From Ilumatobacteraceae bacterium (lineage in GTDB: Bacteria; Actinomycetota; Acidimicrobiia; Acidimicrobiales; Ilumatobacteraceae), in the NCBI GenBank assembly GCA_025358075.1, contig JANYKU010000088.1, forward strand, positions 1 to 64,000: a DNA stretch of 64,000 nucleotides, given 5' to 3'. Below are positions 17,967-27,075 of this stretch, in pieces; position 1 is the first letter of the stretch, and each line of letters begins with the position of its first letter. The notes beneath the pieces were generated by a model. The model was not told where the DNA came from. It saw nothing but the letters and a program-made list of their open reading frames with translations, and did no database searches. Position numbers and translations under genes: made by a program.

Positions 17967-17992
17967 CGACCCGGTCCATGTGGACCGGGTCG
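17967..17992 (-). terminator. Rho-independent terminator after rpmE
   Basis: Perfect 11-bp stem CGACCCGGTCC / GGACCGGGTCG with a four-base loop, followed on the minus strand by TTTCGC. It lies 20 bases after the rpmE stop and separates rho-rpmE from the DUF1800/DUF1501 genes. Confidence 0.82.
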
Positions 17993-18011
17993 CTTCGAGG
18001 ACTCGAACTGA

Positions 18012-18224
18012 TTACTTGGTCTTGCGCTCGCCGTAACGCTTGTTGAAGCGCTCGACGCGGCCACCGGTGTCGACCAGCTTCTGCTTGCCGGTGAAGAACG
18101 GGTGGCATTCGTTGCACAGTTCCACGTGCAGATCGCCCGCACGCGTCGAACGAGTGATGAAGGTGTTGCCACAGCTGCAGCGCACCGTGGTGTCGTTGTA
18201 CGTCGGATGGGTATCGGTCTTCAT
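18012..18224 (-). CDS. rpmE: Ribosomal protein L31 (zinc-binding type)
   Basis: A 70-residue protein of the large ribosomal subunit. The two Cys pairs typical of the zinc-containing (C+) form are seen as CSC and CNEC, and HPFFTGKQK is the signature block. It starts at [11 protein letters not shown]; the longer frame upstream is not protein-like. Its place after rho is conserved in actinobacteria. Zinc-free L31 paralogues often replace this form under zinc limitation; none is in the window. Confidence 0.97.
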   Translation of the reverse strand: MKTDTHPTYNDTTVRCSCGNTFITRSTRAGDLHVELCNECHPFFTGKQKLVDTGGRVERFNKRYGERKTK

Positions 18225-18299
18225 GAGGTTCTCCGTTGAATTCGGTTGCCTAGTGTATCGGTTGATGGGCCCCGGCTCCCGAGTGTTTTCGCCCGCCAC

Positions 18300-20066
18300 T
18301 TACATCGCTGGCTGCTTGCCGATCTCGTTGAGGAACTCCTCGTTCGTGCGGAACGTGCGCAACCGGTCGACCAGCAGTTCGAGGCCGGGAGCGGCGTTGC
18401 CCTCGGCAGCGAGGCCACTGAGCACACGGCGCAGCTTCCACACCATCTGCAGCTGCTTGCGGTCGAACAGCAACTCTTCGTGGCGGGTGCTCGAGGCGTC
18501 GACGTCGATGGCCGGATAGATGCGCCGCTCGGACAGCTTGCGATCGAGACGGAGCTCCATGTTGCCGGTTCCCTTGAACTCCTCGAAGATCGCGTCGTCC
18601 ATGCGGCTGTTGGTCTCGACCAGGGCCGTCGCCAAGATCGTCAGCGAACCGCCTTCTTCCACGTTGCGAGCTGCGCCGAAGAACTTCTTGGGCGGGTACA
18701 GCGCGCCGGCGTCGATACCACCGGACAGGATTCGGCCGCTGGCCGGCGCGGCCAGGTTGTAGGCGCGGCTGAGTCGGGTGATGCCGTCGAGGATGATCAC
18801 GACGTCGTCGCCCTGCTCGACGAGGCGCTTGGCCTTCTCGATGGCGAGCTCGGCGACATGGGTGTGTTCTTCGCTCGGTCGGTCGAACGTGCTGGAGATG
18901 ACTTCGCCCTTGACCGTGCGGCGCATGTCGGTGACTTCCTCGGGCCGCTCGTCGATGAGCAGCACCATGAGCTTGACCTCAGGGTGGTTCTGCTCGATCG
19001 AGGTAGCAATCGTCTTCATGATCGTCGTCTTGCCCGCCTTGGGCGGTGACACGATGATGCCGCGCTGGCCCTTGCCGATCGGGCAGATCAGATCGATGAT
19101 CCGAGCCGTCATGTTGTTGGGATCGGATTGGTTCTCGAGACGCAGTCTCTCGTCGGGGAACAGCGCGGTGAGATCTTCAAACCTGGGGCGGTTCCTTGCC
19201 TTTTCAGGATCGCCGCCGTTGACCGAGTGAATCTCGAGCATCGCCGGGTTCTTCTCGTTGCGACCCGCAGGCCGGCTGAGCCCGGTGACGAAATCACCCT
19301 TGCGCAACCCGTATTGGCGGGTCAGCTTCACGGGGATGTAGGCATCGTCGCGACTCGCCAGATAGCCACTGACGCGCAGGAAGCCGTAACCCTCGTCACG
19401 GAGATCGAGGTAGCCGGAGACATTGACGGGCTCCATGCTGAGCGGCGGGGCAACCTCGTCGACGCGCTCTGGCCGCTCTGGCCGCTCGATCCGTTCTTGA
19501 TCGGGACCCTGCGGACCCTCGGCACCGCGACCCTTGTTGCGACGGCGCCGCCGGCGGCGGCTGTTGCGACTTTCGCCTTCACCATCGGTCTCGCCATCGT
19601 CGCCATCGGCGCCCGATGACGGGCCGGCATGGTTTGCGGGGGCCGACGCCGCGGGAGTCGGAGGAAGTTCGCTGACCTGCACCTCGCCCGACTTGATCAA
19701 GGCGATCTCCCAATCGGCGAGTGGCTCACCGTCGGGCCCGAGGATCACCTCGGCCTCGAGCGGCTCGTCGATCTGCTGCTCGTCGCCGACGGGTTTGGCC
19801 ACCGGTGGCGTGTCGTCGGCCTGGGCGGGCGTCGGCCGTGCCAGTGCCGGTGCGGGCTCCTTGGCGTTCTTCGAGGCTCGTCCGTTGGTGGACGCAACCG
19901 GTGCTGTCACCGCCTGCGTCGAACCGGTGGTTTCCAAGATCTTGTCGATCAACGTCGCTTTCGCGGCGCGCGACGTGGTCTTGATGCCCAATGCCTGGGC
20001 GATTGCGAGCAGCTGCTCTTTGTCCTTGGATTCGAGCATCGACTGTTCGAGAGCTTCCGCGGCCAC
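18300..20066 (-). CDS. rho: Transcription termination factor Rho
   Basis: RNA-dependent hexameric ATPase that ends transcription. The 588-residue protein has an N-terminal SAP-like segment ([21 protein letters not shown]), a long acidic and then Arg-rich insert ([11 protein letters not shown]) typical of actinobacterial Rho, the RNA-binding cold-shock fold ([18 protein letters not shown]), Walker A in [12 protein letters not shown] and Walker B in [13 protein letters not shown]. The GTG at 20066 was chosen because an AAGCAGG sequence lies six bases before it; an internal ATG at 20039 is the alternative. The 241-base region upstream of it to thrC has room for its own promoter and leader. Confidence 0.96.
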   Translation of the reverse strand: MAAEALEQSMLESKDKEQLLAIAQALGIKTTSRAAKATLIDKILETTGSTQAVTAPVASTNGRASKNAKEPAPALARPTPAQADDTPPVAKPVGDEQQIDEPLEAEVILGPDGEPLADWEIALIKSGEVQVSELPPTPAASAPANHAGPSSGADGDDGETDGEGESRNSRRRRRRRNKGRGAEGPQGPDQERIERPERPERVDEVAPPLSMEPVNVSGYLDLRDEGYGFLRVSGYLASRDDAYIPVKLTRQYGLRKGDFVTGLSRPAGRNEKNPAMLEIHSVNGGDPEKARNRPRFEDLTALFPDERLRLENQSDPNNMTARIIDLICPIGKGQRGIIVSPPKAGKTTIMKTIATSIEQNHPEVKLMVLLIDERPEEVTDMRRTVKGEVISSTFDRPSEEHTHVAELAIEKAKRLVEQGDDVVIILDGITRLSRAYNLAAPASGRILSGGIDAGALYPPKKFFGAARNVEEGGSLTILATALVETNSRMDDAIFEEFKGTGNMELRLDRKLSERRIYPAIDVDASSTRHEELLFDRKQLQMVWKLRRVLSGLAAEGNAAPGLELLVDRLRTFRTNEEFLNEIGKQPAM

Positions 20067-20307
20067 CGGCCACCTGCTTTCTGAGGAACGGCAGTGGGCT
20101 CGGCGTGTCGAAGTGCACACGACCGGCGGCCACACCACCGAGATGATTCGCCCTCTCCGCACCCCCGCACGGTCATTTCGACCAGAACAGTTGCAGCGAG
20201 ATGTTCGGGAACCCGAACGAATTGAACTGTAGCGAACTGGTGCGCGATCCGCAACGCACCCAGACGATCAATCCAAGCAGCCGAATGATGGGAGAATGGG
20301 CGTCTGG

Positions 20308-21684
20308 TCAGCGGTGGGCGTGGCGCTCGACGAACGTCTGCACGGCCGCAAGATCGTTGGGCAGCTCGGTGATGCGCTCGCGACGCTCCATCAGATCCGC
20401 AAGGTGAAGCGGTAGTTGCGGCCGGATCCCGGTGGCTCGCTCGACAGCGTCTGGGAACTTCGCCGGATGAGCGGTCGCCAACGTGACCATCACCCCGGGT
20501 ATCGACGGCTGAACTCGCTCGGCGGCACCCACACCGACCGCGGTGTGCGGATCGAGGAGCATCCCCGTGAGCGCATAGGTGCGACGGATCACATCGAGCG
20601 TTTCGCCGTCGTCGAGGCGCGCCGCGGTGAACACGCCATCGATGTCGTTCGCCCGTTGATCTGCTTCGATCGACAGCCGTCCGCTGGCTCGGAACCTCTG
20701 GAGCTGCTCGGCGGTGAGCCCACCGTCGCGGTCATTGATTTCGAACAACAATCGCTCGAAGTTCGACGACACCTGGATGTCCATCGACGGGCTCAGTGAT
20801 GGAACGACTGCTCGCGTGCTCATGTCGTTGTCGTTGAAGAACCGCGTGAGAATGTCGTTGGCGTTCGAGGCGACCACCAGTCGTCCGATCGGAGCACCCA
20901 TTCGTTTGGCGATCCACCCTGAGAACACGTTGCCGAAGTTGCCGCTCGGGACGCAGAAGTTGACCTCGCCGCGCAAGTGATCGGTGGCCGTCGCGTAGTA
21001 CACGACCTGGGCCATGACTCGGGCCCAGTTGATCGAGTTGACCGCGCTGAGGCTGAGGCGTTGGCGGAAGGCCGCGTCGTTGAACATCGCCTTGACGAGG
21101 TCTTGACAGTCGTCGAACGAACCGTCGATGGCAATGACGTGCACGTTCGGCGAGTCGACGGTGGTCATCTGCCGGCGCTGAACCTCGCTCGTGCGGCCAT
21201 TTGGATAGAGGATGAAGATGTCGGCGTAGCTGCAGTGCTTGATGCCGTCGATCGCCGCCGACCCGGTGTCGCCTGAGGTTGCTCCGACGATCGTGACGTG
21301 CCGATCTTGCTGCGCGAGGACGTACTCGAACAACCGTCCGACCAGCTGCAAGGCGATGTCTTTGAACGCCAAGGTCGGCCCGTGGAAGAGCTCCTGCACG
21401 AAGTGGTCGTCGCCGATCTGGATCAGCGGGGCCACCGCGGGATGAGCGAAGGTGCGGTACGCGTCGACGCACATCGCCGTCAGGTCCGCGGCGGCGATGT
21501 CGTCGCCGACGAACGGTTGCATGATCTGGGCGGCCCGTTCCGCGTACGTCATGCCTTCCACCCCGTCGGATAGGCATGGCCACTCCGCCGGCACGTACAA
21601 CCCGCCGTCGCTTGCCAGGCCGGCCAGTAGTACCTCGGCGAAGCCCAGCTCGGCAGCCTGGCCGCGAGTCGAGACGTACCGCAT
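20308..21684 (-). CDS. thrC: Threonine synthase
   Basis: PLP enzyme converting O-phosphohomoserine to threonine. The 458-residue protein belongs to the longer, E. coli/yeast-like class: MRYVSTRG at the start, FHGPTLAFKDIALQ carrying the PLP lysine, GATSGDTGSAAI, and VPSGNFGNVFSGW. The ATG at 21684 lies one base after the hom stop and has GGTGG five bases upstream; an in-frame GTG at 21693 would overlap hom. thrC follows hom as in many actinobacteria, but thrB (homoserine kinase) is not beside it. Confidence 0.95.
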   Translation of the reverse strand: MRYVSTRGQAAELGFAEVLLAGLASDGGLYVPAEWPCLSDGVEGMTYAERAAQIMQPFVGDDIAAADLTAMCVDAYRTFAHPAVAPLIQIGDDHFVQELFHGPTLAFKDIALQLVGRLFEYVLAQQDRHVTIVGATSGDTGSAAIDGIKHCSYADIFILYPNGRTSEVQRRQMTTVDSPNVHVIAIDGSFDDCQDLVKAMFNDAAFRQRLSLSAVNSINWARVMAQVVYYATATDHLRGEVNFCVPSGNFGNVFSGWIAKRMGAPIGRLVVASNANDILTRFFNDNDMSTRAVVPSLSPSMDIQVSSNFERLLFEINDRDGGLTAEQLQRFRASGRLSIEADQRANDIDGVFTAARLDDGETLDVIRRTYALTGMLLDPHTAVGVGAAERVQPSIPGVMVTLATAHPAKFPDAVERATGIRPQLPLHLADLMERRERITELPNDLAAVQTFVERHAHR

Positions 21685-21685
21685 G

Positions 21686-22972
21686 TCAGCCACCGATCAC
21701 TCGAAGCAGGCCGCCCACGTTGCGGACCACTTCGAGATCGCGCAGCTCACGAACGGTGGCCTGCACGGCGGACTCACGGGCCTCGTGAGTGATGAACACC
21801 AATCTGGCTTCCGGTCCGTTGCCTTCCTGCTCGGCAGCGCGGATGCTGACACCATGTCGGGCAAGCACACCGGTGACGGCGTGCAGCACGCCGGGGCGGT
21901 CGAGGACATCGAGGCTCAACAGGTACTCGGCCGATGTCTCGTCAATCGCTCGGATGTGGGCTCGACCGAACGAGCCGATCGCGCCGTGCGTGCAGTTCGA
22001 CAGATTGACCGCCGCGTCGATGACATCACCGAGCACGGCGCTGGCCGTCGGCAAGCCCCCGGCGCCACGTCCGTAGAACATCAGCGAGCCGACCGCCGCG
22101 CCTTCGACGAACACGGCGTTGTAGCTCCCGTTGACACTGGCCAGGGGGTGGGCCATCGGGACCATCGCCGGATGCACTCGCACGGCAATGTCGCCGGTTG
22201 CCTCGTCGATCTCGGCGATCCCGAGCAGCTTGACGACGTACCCGAGTCGCTTGGCCATGGCGATGTCGGATGCTGTGATGCCACTGATGCCTTCGTGGTA
22301 CACGTCGCCGGCGACCACCGTCGATCCGAAGGCGATCGAGGCCATGATCGCTGCTTTGGCCGCAGCGTCGAAGCCCTCGACGTCGGCAGTGGGATCGCGT
22401 TCGGCGAAGCCGAGGGCCTGGGCCTCGGCCAGCGCGGCGACGTAGTCGGCGCCCTCTTCGGTCATCTTGCTGAGGATGAAGTTGGTGGTGCCGTTGATGA
22501 TCCCCATCACCCGCTTGATCGGTTCGCCGCGCAGGCTCTCGCGCAGCACCCGGATGATCGGAATGCCACCGGCCACCGCGGCCTCGAACAACAGATCGAC
22601 GCCCGCCGCGTCGCTGACGGCGAACAGCTCGGTGCCGACGTTGGCGAGCAGCTCCTTGTTGGCGGTGACGACCGGCTTGCCGGCCCGTAGGGCCGAGGTG
22701 ATCAACTCGCGCGCTGGTTCGATGCCGCCGATGACCTCGACCACCAGATCGATGCACGGATCGGCGACGACGGCGAGCGCGTCACGAGTGAGCACTCCCT
22801 CGGCCAGGTCGACATCGCGCTCGCGGCTGAGGTTGCGCACGGCAACCGCACCGATCTCCAGCCGCACCCCGGTACGCGCTTCGATCATCGACTGCTGAGC
22901 CAGCACCAGCTTGACGAAGGCGGAACCGACGTTGCCACACCCCAACACACCGATCCGCACGAGCTTGGTCAC
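21686..22972 (-). CDS. hom: Homoserine dehydrogenase with C-terminal ACT domain
   Basis: Reduces aspartate semialdehyde to homoserine. The 428-residue protein begins with the nucleotide-binding VRIGVLGCGNVGSAFV, then has VVTANKELLANVG, GIINGTTNFILSKM and DVEGFDAAAKAAIMAS of the catalytic domain. The last ~80 residues form an ACT domain (LSLDVLDRPGVLHAVTGVLARHGVSI), the usual site of allosteric inhibition by threonine. It is joined to thrC and preceded by an LPXTG protein gene ten bases away. Confidence 0.96.
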   Translation of the reverse strand: MTKLVRIGVLGCGNVGSAFVKLVLAQQSMIEARTGVRLEIGAVAVRNLSRERDVDLAEGVLTRDALAVVADPCIDLVVEVIGGIEPARELITSALRAGKPVVTANKELLANVGTELFAVSDAAGVDLLFEAAVAGGIPIIRVLRESLRGEPIKRVMGIINGTTNFILSKMTEEGADYVAALAEAQALGFAERDPTADVEGFDAAAKAAIMASIAFGSTVVAGDVYHEGISGITASDIAMAKRLGYVVKLLGIAEIDEATGDIAVRVHPAMVPMAHPLASVNGSYNAVFVEGAAVGSLMFYGRGAGGLPTASAVLGDVIDAAVNLSNCTHGAIGSFGRAHIRAIDETSAEYLLSLDVLDRPGVLHAVTGVLARHGVSIRAAEQEGNGPEARLVFITHEARESAVQATVRELRDLEVVRNVGGLLRVIGG

Positions 22973-22982
22973 GGGCGGAAGG

Positions 22983-23657
22983 CTACGGGGTCAGCCCTCG
23001 CCGTCGAAACCCTTTCCGGCTACGGCCCGGCTGGCGCCGACTCAACAGCGAAACCAGGGAACCGCTGCCGACCAGCACTGCTGCGATCACCAGACCACCG
23101 GTGCCCGCACCCGTTGTGGGAAGCACCGACTTGGCATTGGCCGACGTCGTGCGGGCCGCGAGTGGGGCCAGCGAAGCCCGTACCGGAGCGACTGGAGCGA
23201 CTGGAGCCACCGGAGCGACCGGAGCCACCGGTGCTTCGGCGGCCGACGCCACGCACGCCTGGTGCTGCACGCCACTCTGATCGGTCACGACGGAGAGCAC
23301 GCCCTCGGTGCAGACCGGAGGATCGCACGAGATCTGGCTGGTGACACTGGCGTCGTTGCCGTTGACCTGAACCGGCACGATGACCGAGCCGTCGGGGAGG
23401 CCGCCGAGTGTCACGAGTTGGGAGGCCCCGGGGGCAAGATCGATCACCGAGGCCACGAAGGTCTGGGGGTTGGTGATCACGAACTCGGCGACGGGTTCGG
23501 CAGCCGGGTTGGTGATCGTCAAGCTCATCACGCCATCGCCGTTGACGCAGGCGACCACGGCCGAGCTCGGGGCGGGCGCTGCCTGGGCGACGCCGGCGAA
23601 TCCGATGAGTCCCGCGGCGGCCACGACGGCTGCCAAAATCAGTTTTGAGACCTTCAC
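22983..23657 (-). CDS. Sortase-anchored (LPXTG) surface protein
   Basis: A 224-residue exported protein. It has an N-terminal signal peptide (VKVSKLILAAVVAAAGLIGFAGVAQA, cleavage after AQA), an extracellular domain of about 120 residues with four Cys (ACVNG, SCDP, PVCTEG and ACVAS), a Pro-Val-Ala tandem (APV repeated five times, bases about 23180-23233), then the sorting signal LPTTG, a hydrophobic span and a basic tail (RRQPGRSRKGFRRR). The GTG at 23657 has GGGGTGG five bases upstream. The domain resembles the 'extracellular beta' region of many actinobacterial surface proteins but no name can be given. It interrupts the lysine/threonine biosynthesis genes and no sortase is in the window. 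Confidence 0.85.
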   Translation of the reverse strand: MKVSKLILAAVVAAAGLIGFAGVAQAAPAPSSAVVACVNGDGVMSLTITNPAAEPVAEFVITNPQTFVASVIDLAPGASQLVTLGGLPDGSVIVPVQVNGNDASVTSQISCDPPVCTEGVLSVVTDQSGVQHQACVASAAEAPVAPVAPVAPVAPVAPVRASLAPLAARTTSANAKSVLPTTGAGTGGLVIAAVLVGSGSLVSLLSRRQPGRSRKGFRRRGLTP

Positions 23658-23842
23658 GTGAACCACCCCGCCGAACCGACCCCGAAAATCGGAGCTGATC
23701 GTAATGTAATCGTCAAGTCCGGCCACGTACAGCAAGTCTGGGCTGTTTGGGCCGTTCGGCCCATGGCCCGACCAAGCCGATCTCACAGATGGTGGTGGAG
23801 CCACCGCCCTACGATAGCCGATGGCGAAGCGCCCGTGAGAGA

Positions 23843-25117
23843 TCAGTCCAAGTCGCACCTGAGCAGGTCTTCCATCGACTCGCGACGCACTACGGGGCGG
23901 GCGATGCCGTTGCCGACGAACACCACCGGGGGACGGGTCAGCATGTTGTAGTTGCTGGCCATGCTGTATCCGTACGCCCCGGTGACCGGAGTCGCAAGGA
24001 GATCACCCACCGTGGTCTCCTCGGGCAGGACGGCGTCGAAGATCAACACATCTCCGCTCTCGCAGTGCTTCCCGACCAGGCGCGCCTGCAGCGATCGTGT
24101 CGCCCGAACATCGGCAGGGCGGAACGCTTCATAGCCGCTGCCGTACAGCACCGGCCGCGGATTGTCGCTCATCCCACCATCGACGGCGACATAGGTGCGA
24201 ACACCAGGAATGCGCTTGATCGTGCCGACGGTGTAGACGGTGATCGCCGCGGCAGCCACGATCGCCCGGCCCGGCTCGACGCTGACGTGGCTGCGCACCC
24301 CGAGCGATGCGCAGGCATCGAGCAGCACATTGCCCCACTGCATGATCGACGGCGCTTCCTCGCCCATCACGTAGGCGACGCCGAGGCCCCCGCCCAACAC
24401 CAGCTCCGGCAGATCGAGCGGCACGGCGAACCCGGCCATCACCTCCGCAGCCTTGGCGAAGTTGGAGGCGGCAAAGACGTTGGAACCGATGTGACAGTGC
24501 AGGCCGACGAGATCGACGCTTGCCGAGCGACGCATGCGATCGACCGCCCGCTGCGCCTCACCGTTGCCGAGGTTGAACCCGAACTTGGAGTCATCCTGCC
24601 CGGTCGCGACGAATTCGTGGGTGTGAGCGTGCACTCCCGGAGTGATGCGAGCCAGCACCGCGGGCACCGGAAGTCCCTCGGCGTGCAATGCCTCGAGACG
24701 GTCGAGCTCGTCGAAGCTGTCGACGACGATGTGCCGCACGCCGGTAGTGATGGCCACCCGCAACTCGTCGACGCTCTTGTTGTTGCCGTGAAACGTGAGC
24801 GCAGCGGCCGGTACGCCCGCAGCCAACGCAACGAACATCTCACCGCCGCTGGCCACATCGAGCAACATGCCCTCCTCATATGCGAGGCGAGCCATCGCTC
24901 TGCACAGGAACGCCTTCGTCGCGTAGACCGCGCGACCGGGCCCGAATGCAGCGACCGCCTCTCGACATCGCGCCCGAAGGTGTTGCTCGTCGTAGATGAA
25001 CACCGGGGTACCGAACTCGGCGGCAACATCGCCGACGCTGCACCCGCCGATCGACAACGATCCGTCGTGCAACACCTTGGCGGTATCTGGCAATAGCGAA
25101 AGGGGAACCGCCGTCAC
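23843..25117 (-). CDS. lysA: Diaminopimelate decarboxylase
   Basis: Last step of lysine synthesis: meso-diaminopimelate to lysine and CO2. The 424-residue PLP protein of fold type III has AVYATKAFLCRAMARL with the PLP lysine, LHCHIGSNVF, LVLGGGLGVAY, VEPGRAIVAAA and the C-terminal CESGDVL with GAYGYSMASNYN. It starts at a GTG that overlaps the argS stop (GTGA), so it is translationally coupled to argS, an arrangement known in actinobacteria. Confidence 0.97.
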   Translation of the reverse strand: MTAVPLSLLPDTAKVLHDGSLSIGGCSVGDVAAEFGTPVFIYDEQHLRARCREAVAAFGPGRAVYATKAFLCRAMARLAYEEGMLLDVASGGEMFVALAAGVPAAALTFHGNNKSVDELRVAITTGVRHIVVDSFDELDRLEALHAEGLPVPAVLARITPGVHAHTHEFVATGQDDSKFGFNLGNGEAQRAVDRMRRSASVDLVGLHCHIGSNVFAASNFAKAAEVMAGFAVPLDLPELVLGGGLGVAYVMGEEAPSIMQWGNVLLDACASLGVRSHVSVEPGRAIVAAAAITVYTVGTIKRIPGVRTYVAVDGGMSDNPRPVLYGSGYEAFRPADVRATRSLQARLVGKHCESGDVLIFDAVLPEETTVGDLLATPVTGAYGYSMASNYNMLTRPPVVFVGNGIARPVVRRESMEDLLRCDLD

Positions 25118-26838
25118 ATGCGCTCCGGGGCCTCGATACCCAGTAGATCGAGGCCCTTGGCGAGCACCCGGGCACTCTGCTCGCACAGTTGCAGTCGCAG
25201 TTGCCGAGTGGCGTCGTCGGCCTTCAACACCGGGCACGCCTCATAGAACGAGGTGAACGTCTGCGCCAGCTCGAAGAGGTACGTGCACAACCGATGCGGG
25301 CTGAACTTGTCGAGCGTGTCTTGTACCGCGGCGTCGAACTGCAAGAGTCGAAGGACCAGATCGCGCTCCTGAACGACGAGCGGCAGCGTCGACTCGGGCA
25401 CGCGCGCCTGCTCGCCTCCCCTGCGCAGGATCGAGCGAATCCGGGCATGGGCATATTGCAGATACGGACCCGTGTTGCCTTCGAACGCAAGCATGCGATT
25501 CCAATCGAAGACGTAGTCCTTGATGCGGTCGGTCGACAGGTCGGCGTACTTCAACGCACCGACACCGACCTTGCGACCGATCTCGGTGCGCTCCTCGGCC
25601 GGCAAGTCGGGGTTCTTCGCGAGCACGGCGACCGTGGCGCGCTCGATCGCCTCGTCGACGACATCGACGAACCGAACCGGCTCGCCACTGCGGCTCTTCA
25701 ACATCTTGCGATCGCTGCCCAGCACGTTGCCGAAGGCCACATGAATCGCCCGCGCCGGCGGCCGCAACCACCCGGCCATCGCGGCGACGTCGAACACCAT
25801 CGACAGATGTTGTGCCTGCGGCGCGCCGACGACGTAGAGCAGCAGGGTCGCCTTGACCCGCTCGACGCGATCGAGCACACAGGCGAGATCGCTGGTGCCG
25901 TAGTTGAAACCGCCGCCGCGCTTCTGCACGATCAACGGCAGCGGGTCTCCGTCGCGGTTGGTGTAGCCGGGGGGAAACACGACGTCGGCACCGTCGCTCT
26001 GCTGCAACAGGCCAGCAATGCGGAGCCGCTCGACGACCTCGGGCAACAGGTCGTTGTACATGCTCTCGCCGGCGAGGTCGTCGTCGGTCAGTAGCACCCC
26101 GATCTTGCGATACAGCTGGTTGAAGTAGTGCATGCTGAGATCGACCAGCAGCTTCCACAACCGCAGGGTCTCGGGATCGCCGCCTTGCAACAGCACAACG
26201 CGATTGCGGGCCCGAACCTGGAACGCTTCGCTGTCGTCGAACTTCGCCCTCGCCTGCTTGTAGAAGCCGTCGAGATCGCCGACGCTGAGGCCGGCCGCGG
26301 CATCGGCCTCGCCGATGTCGAGCAGATGCTCGATCAGCATCCCGAAGGGTGTTCCCCAGTCGCCGACGTGGTTCTCGCGGATGACCGTGTGGCCGACGAA
26401 CTCGAGCATGCGAACCAGTGCATCGCCGATGACGGTGGTGCGCAGGTGCCCGATGTGCATCTCCTTGGCGATGTTGGGCGCCGAGTAGTCGACGACGACG
26501 CGTTCGGTCGGTGTCGCCGGGCGGACACCGAGGCGCTCGTCGGCCGCAAGCACACCGAGCTGCTGCCTGAGGAACGACTCGTCGAACGTGACGTTGATGA
26601 ACCCGGGCCCGGCCACCTCGAGGGTCGCTTTTCCACCGAGGTCGGCGGCGGCGACCACGTCGTCAGCCACATCGCGAGGCTTGCGCCCGAGTTGTTTGGC
26701 GAGGGCGAGCGCACCGTTGGCCTGCGCGTCGGCGCGATCACTCGGGCGCACCACCGGATCGACCGGCTCATCGGTACCGGCAACGCTGGCAAACGCAGGG
26801 GCCAGCAGCTCGGCGACGATGACGAGGGGATCAGCCAT
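25114..26838 (-). CDS. argS: Arginyl-tRNA synthetase
   Basis: Class I synthetase charging tRNA-Arg. At 574 residues it shows the HIGH motif in KEMHIGHLRTTVIGDALVR, the N-terminal Add-1 domain, VVDYSAPNIAKEMH, and the C-terminal DALR anticodon-binding domain (LQYAHARIRSILRR onwards). It is the promoter-proximal gene of argS-lysA. The gap to the plus-strand tRNA-Arg gene is about 136 bases, so both may share a divergent control region. Confidence 0.97.
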   Translation of the reverse strand: MADPLVIVAELLAPAFASVAGTDEPVDPVVRPSDRADAQANGALALAKQLGRKPRDVADDVVAAADLGGKATLEVAGPGFINVTFDESFLRQQLGVLAADERLGVRPATPTERVVVDYSAPNIAKEMHIGHLRTTVIGDALVRMLEFVGHTVIRENHVGDWGTPFGMLIEHLLDIGEADAAAGLSVGDLDGFYKQARAKFDDSEAFQVRARNRVVLLQGGDPETLRLWKLLVDLSMHYFNQLYRKIGVLLTDDDLAGESMYNDLLPEVVERLRIAGLLQQSDGADVVFPPGYTNRDGDPLPLIVQKRGGGFNYGTSDLACVLDRVERVKATLLLYVVGAPQAQHLSMVFDVAAMAGWLRPPARAIHVAFGNVLGSDRKMLKSRSGEPVRFVDVVDEAIERATVAVLAKNPDLPAEERTEIGRKVGVGALKYADLSTDRIKDYVFDWNRMLAFEGNTGPYLQYAHARIRSILRRGGEQARVPESTLPLVVQERDLVLRLLQFDAAVQDTLDKFSPHRLCTYLFELAQTFTSFYEACPVLKADDATRQLRLQLCEQSARVLAKGLDLLGIEAPERM

Positions 26839-26974
26839 GAAGGGTCGATCGTACTAGTGCCGGTGCATTCAGCGAACTTTGGTTTCTCGCGGCCAGGATG
26901 GCCGCGTGCGACCAGACTTCGCCGGTGTCGAGGCGCGGGCGGCCAAGGTTCGTCGCTATCCTCGCTGACATCCC

Positions 26975-27047
26975 GCCCTCGTAGCTCAGGGGATAGAGCA
27001 TCGGTTTCCGGAACCGTGTGTCGCATGTTCGAATCATGCCGAGGGCG
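26975..27047 (+). tRNA. tRNA-Arg, anticodon CCG
   Basis: A 73-base cloverleaf: acceptor arms GCCCTCG/CGAGGGC, D-arm GCTCAGGGGATAGAGC, anticodon loop TTCCGGA with CCG at 27008-27010, T-arm GCATG-TTCGAAT-CATGC, discriminator G. CCA is not encoded. The outermost anticodon-stem pair is U-U. It reads CGG codons and lies divergently beside argS, whose product charges it. Confidence 0.95.
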
Positions 27048-27075
27048 CTCGAGTTCGTGGCTCGCGATCTGGTCG

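Noticed and set aside
21686-22972. Possible thrB homoserine kinase near hom/thrC
   Set aside because: No GHMP-kinase motif was found in any frame between argS and rho; thrB must be elsewhere.
23180-23233. Short tandem DNA repeat that could suggest a CRISPR or minisatellite
   Set aside because: It encodes the APV repeat of the LPXTG protein in frame; units of nine bases with no spacers.
23749-23762. GGGCCGTTCGGCCC hairpin between lysA and the LPXTG gene
   Set aside because: Only a 5-bp stem and no T-run on either strand; too weak to call as a terminator.
23747-25096. 449-codon plus-strand frame over lysA
   Set aside because: Antisense shadow; the real gene on the other strand has every lysA signature.
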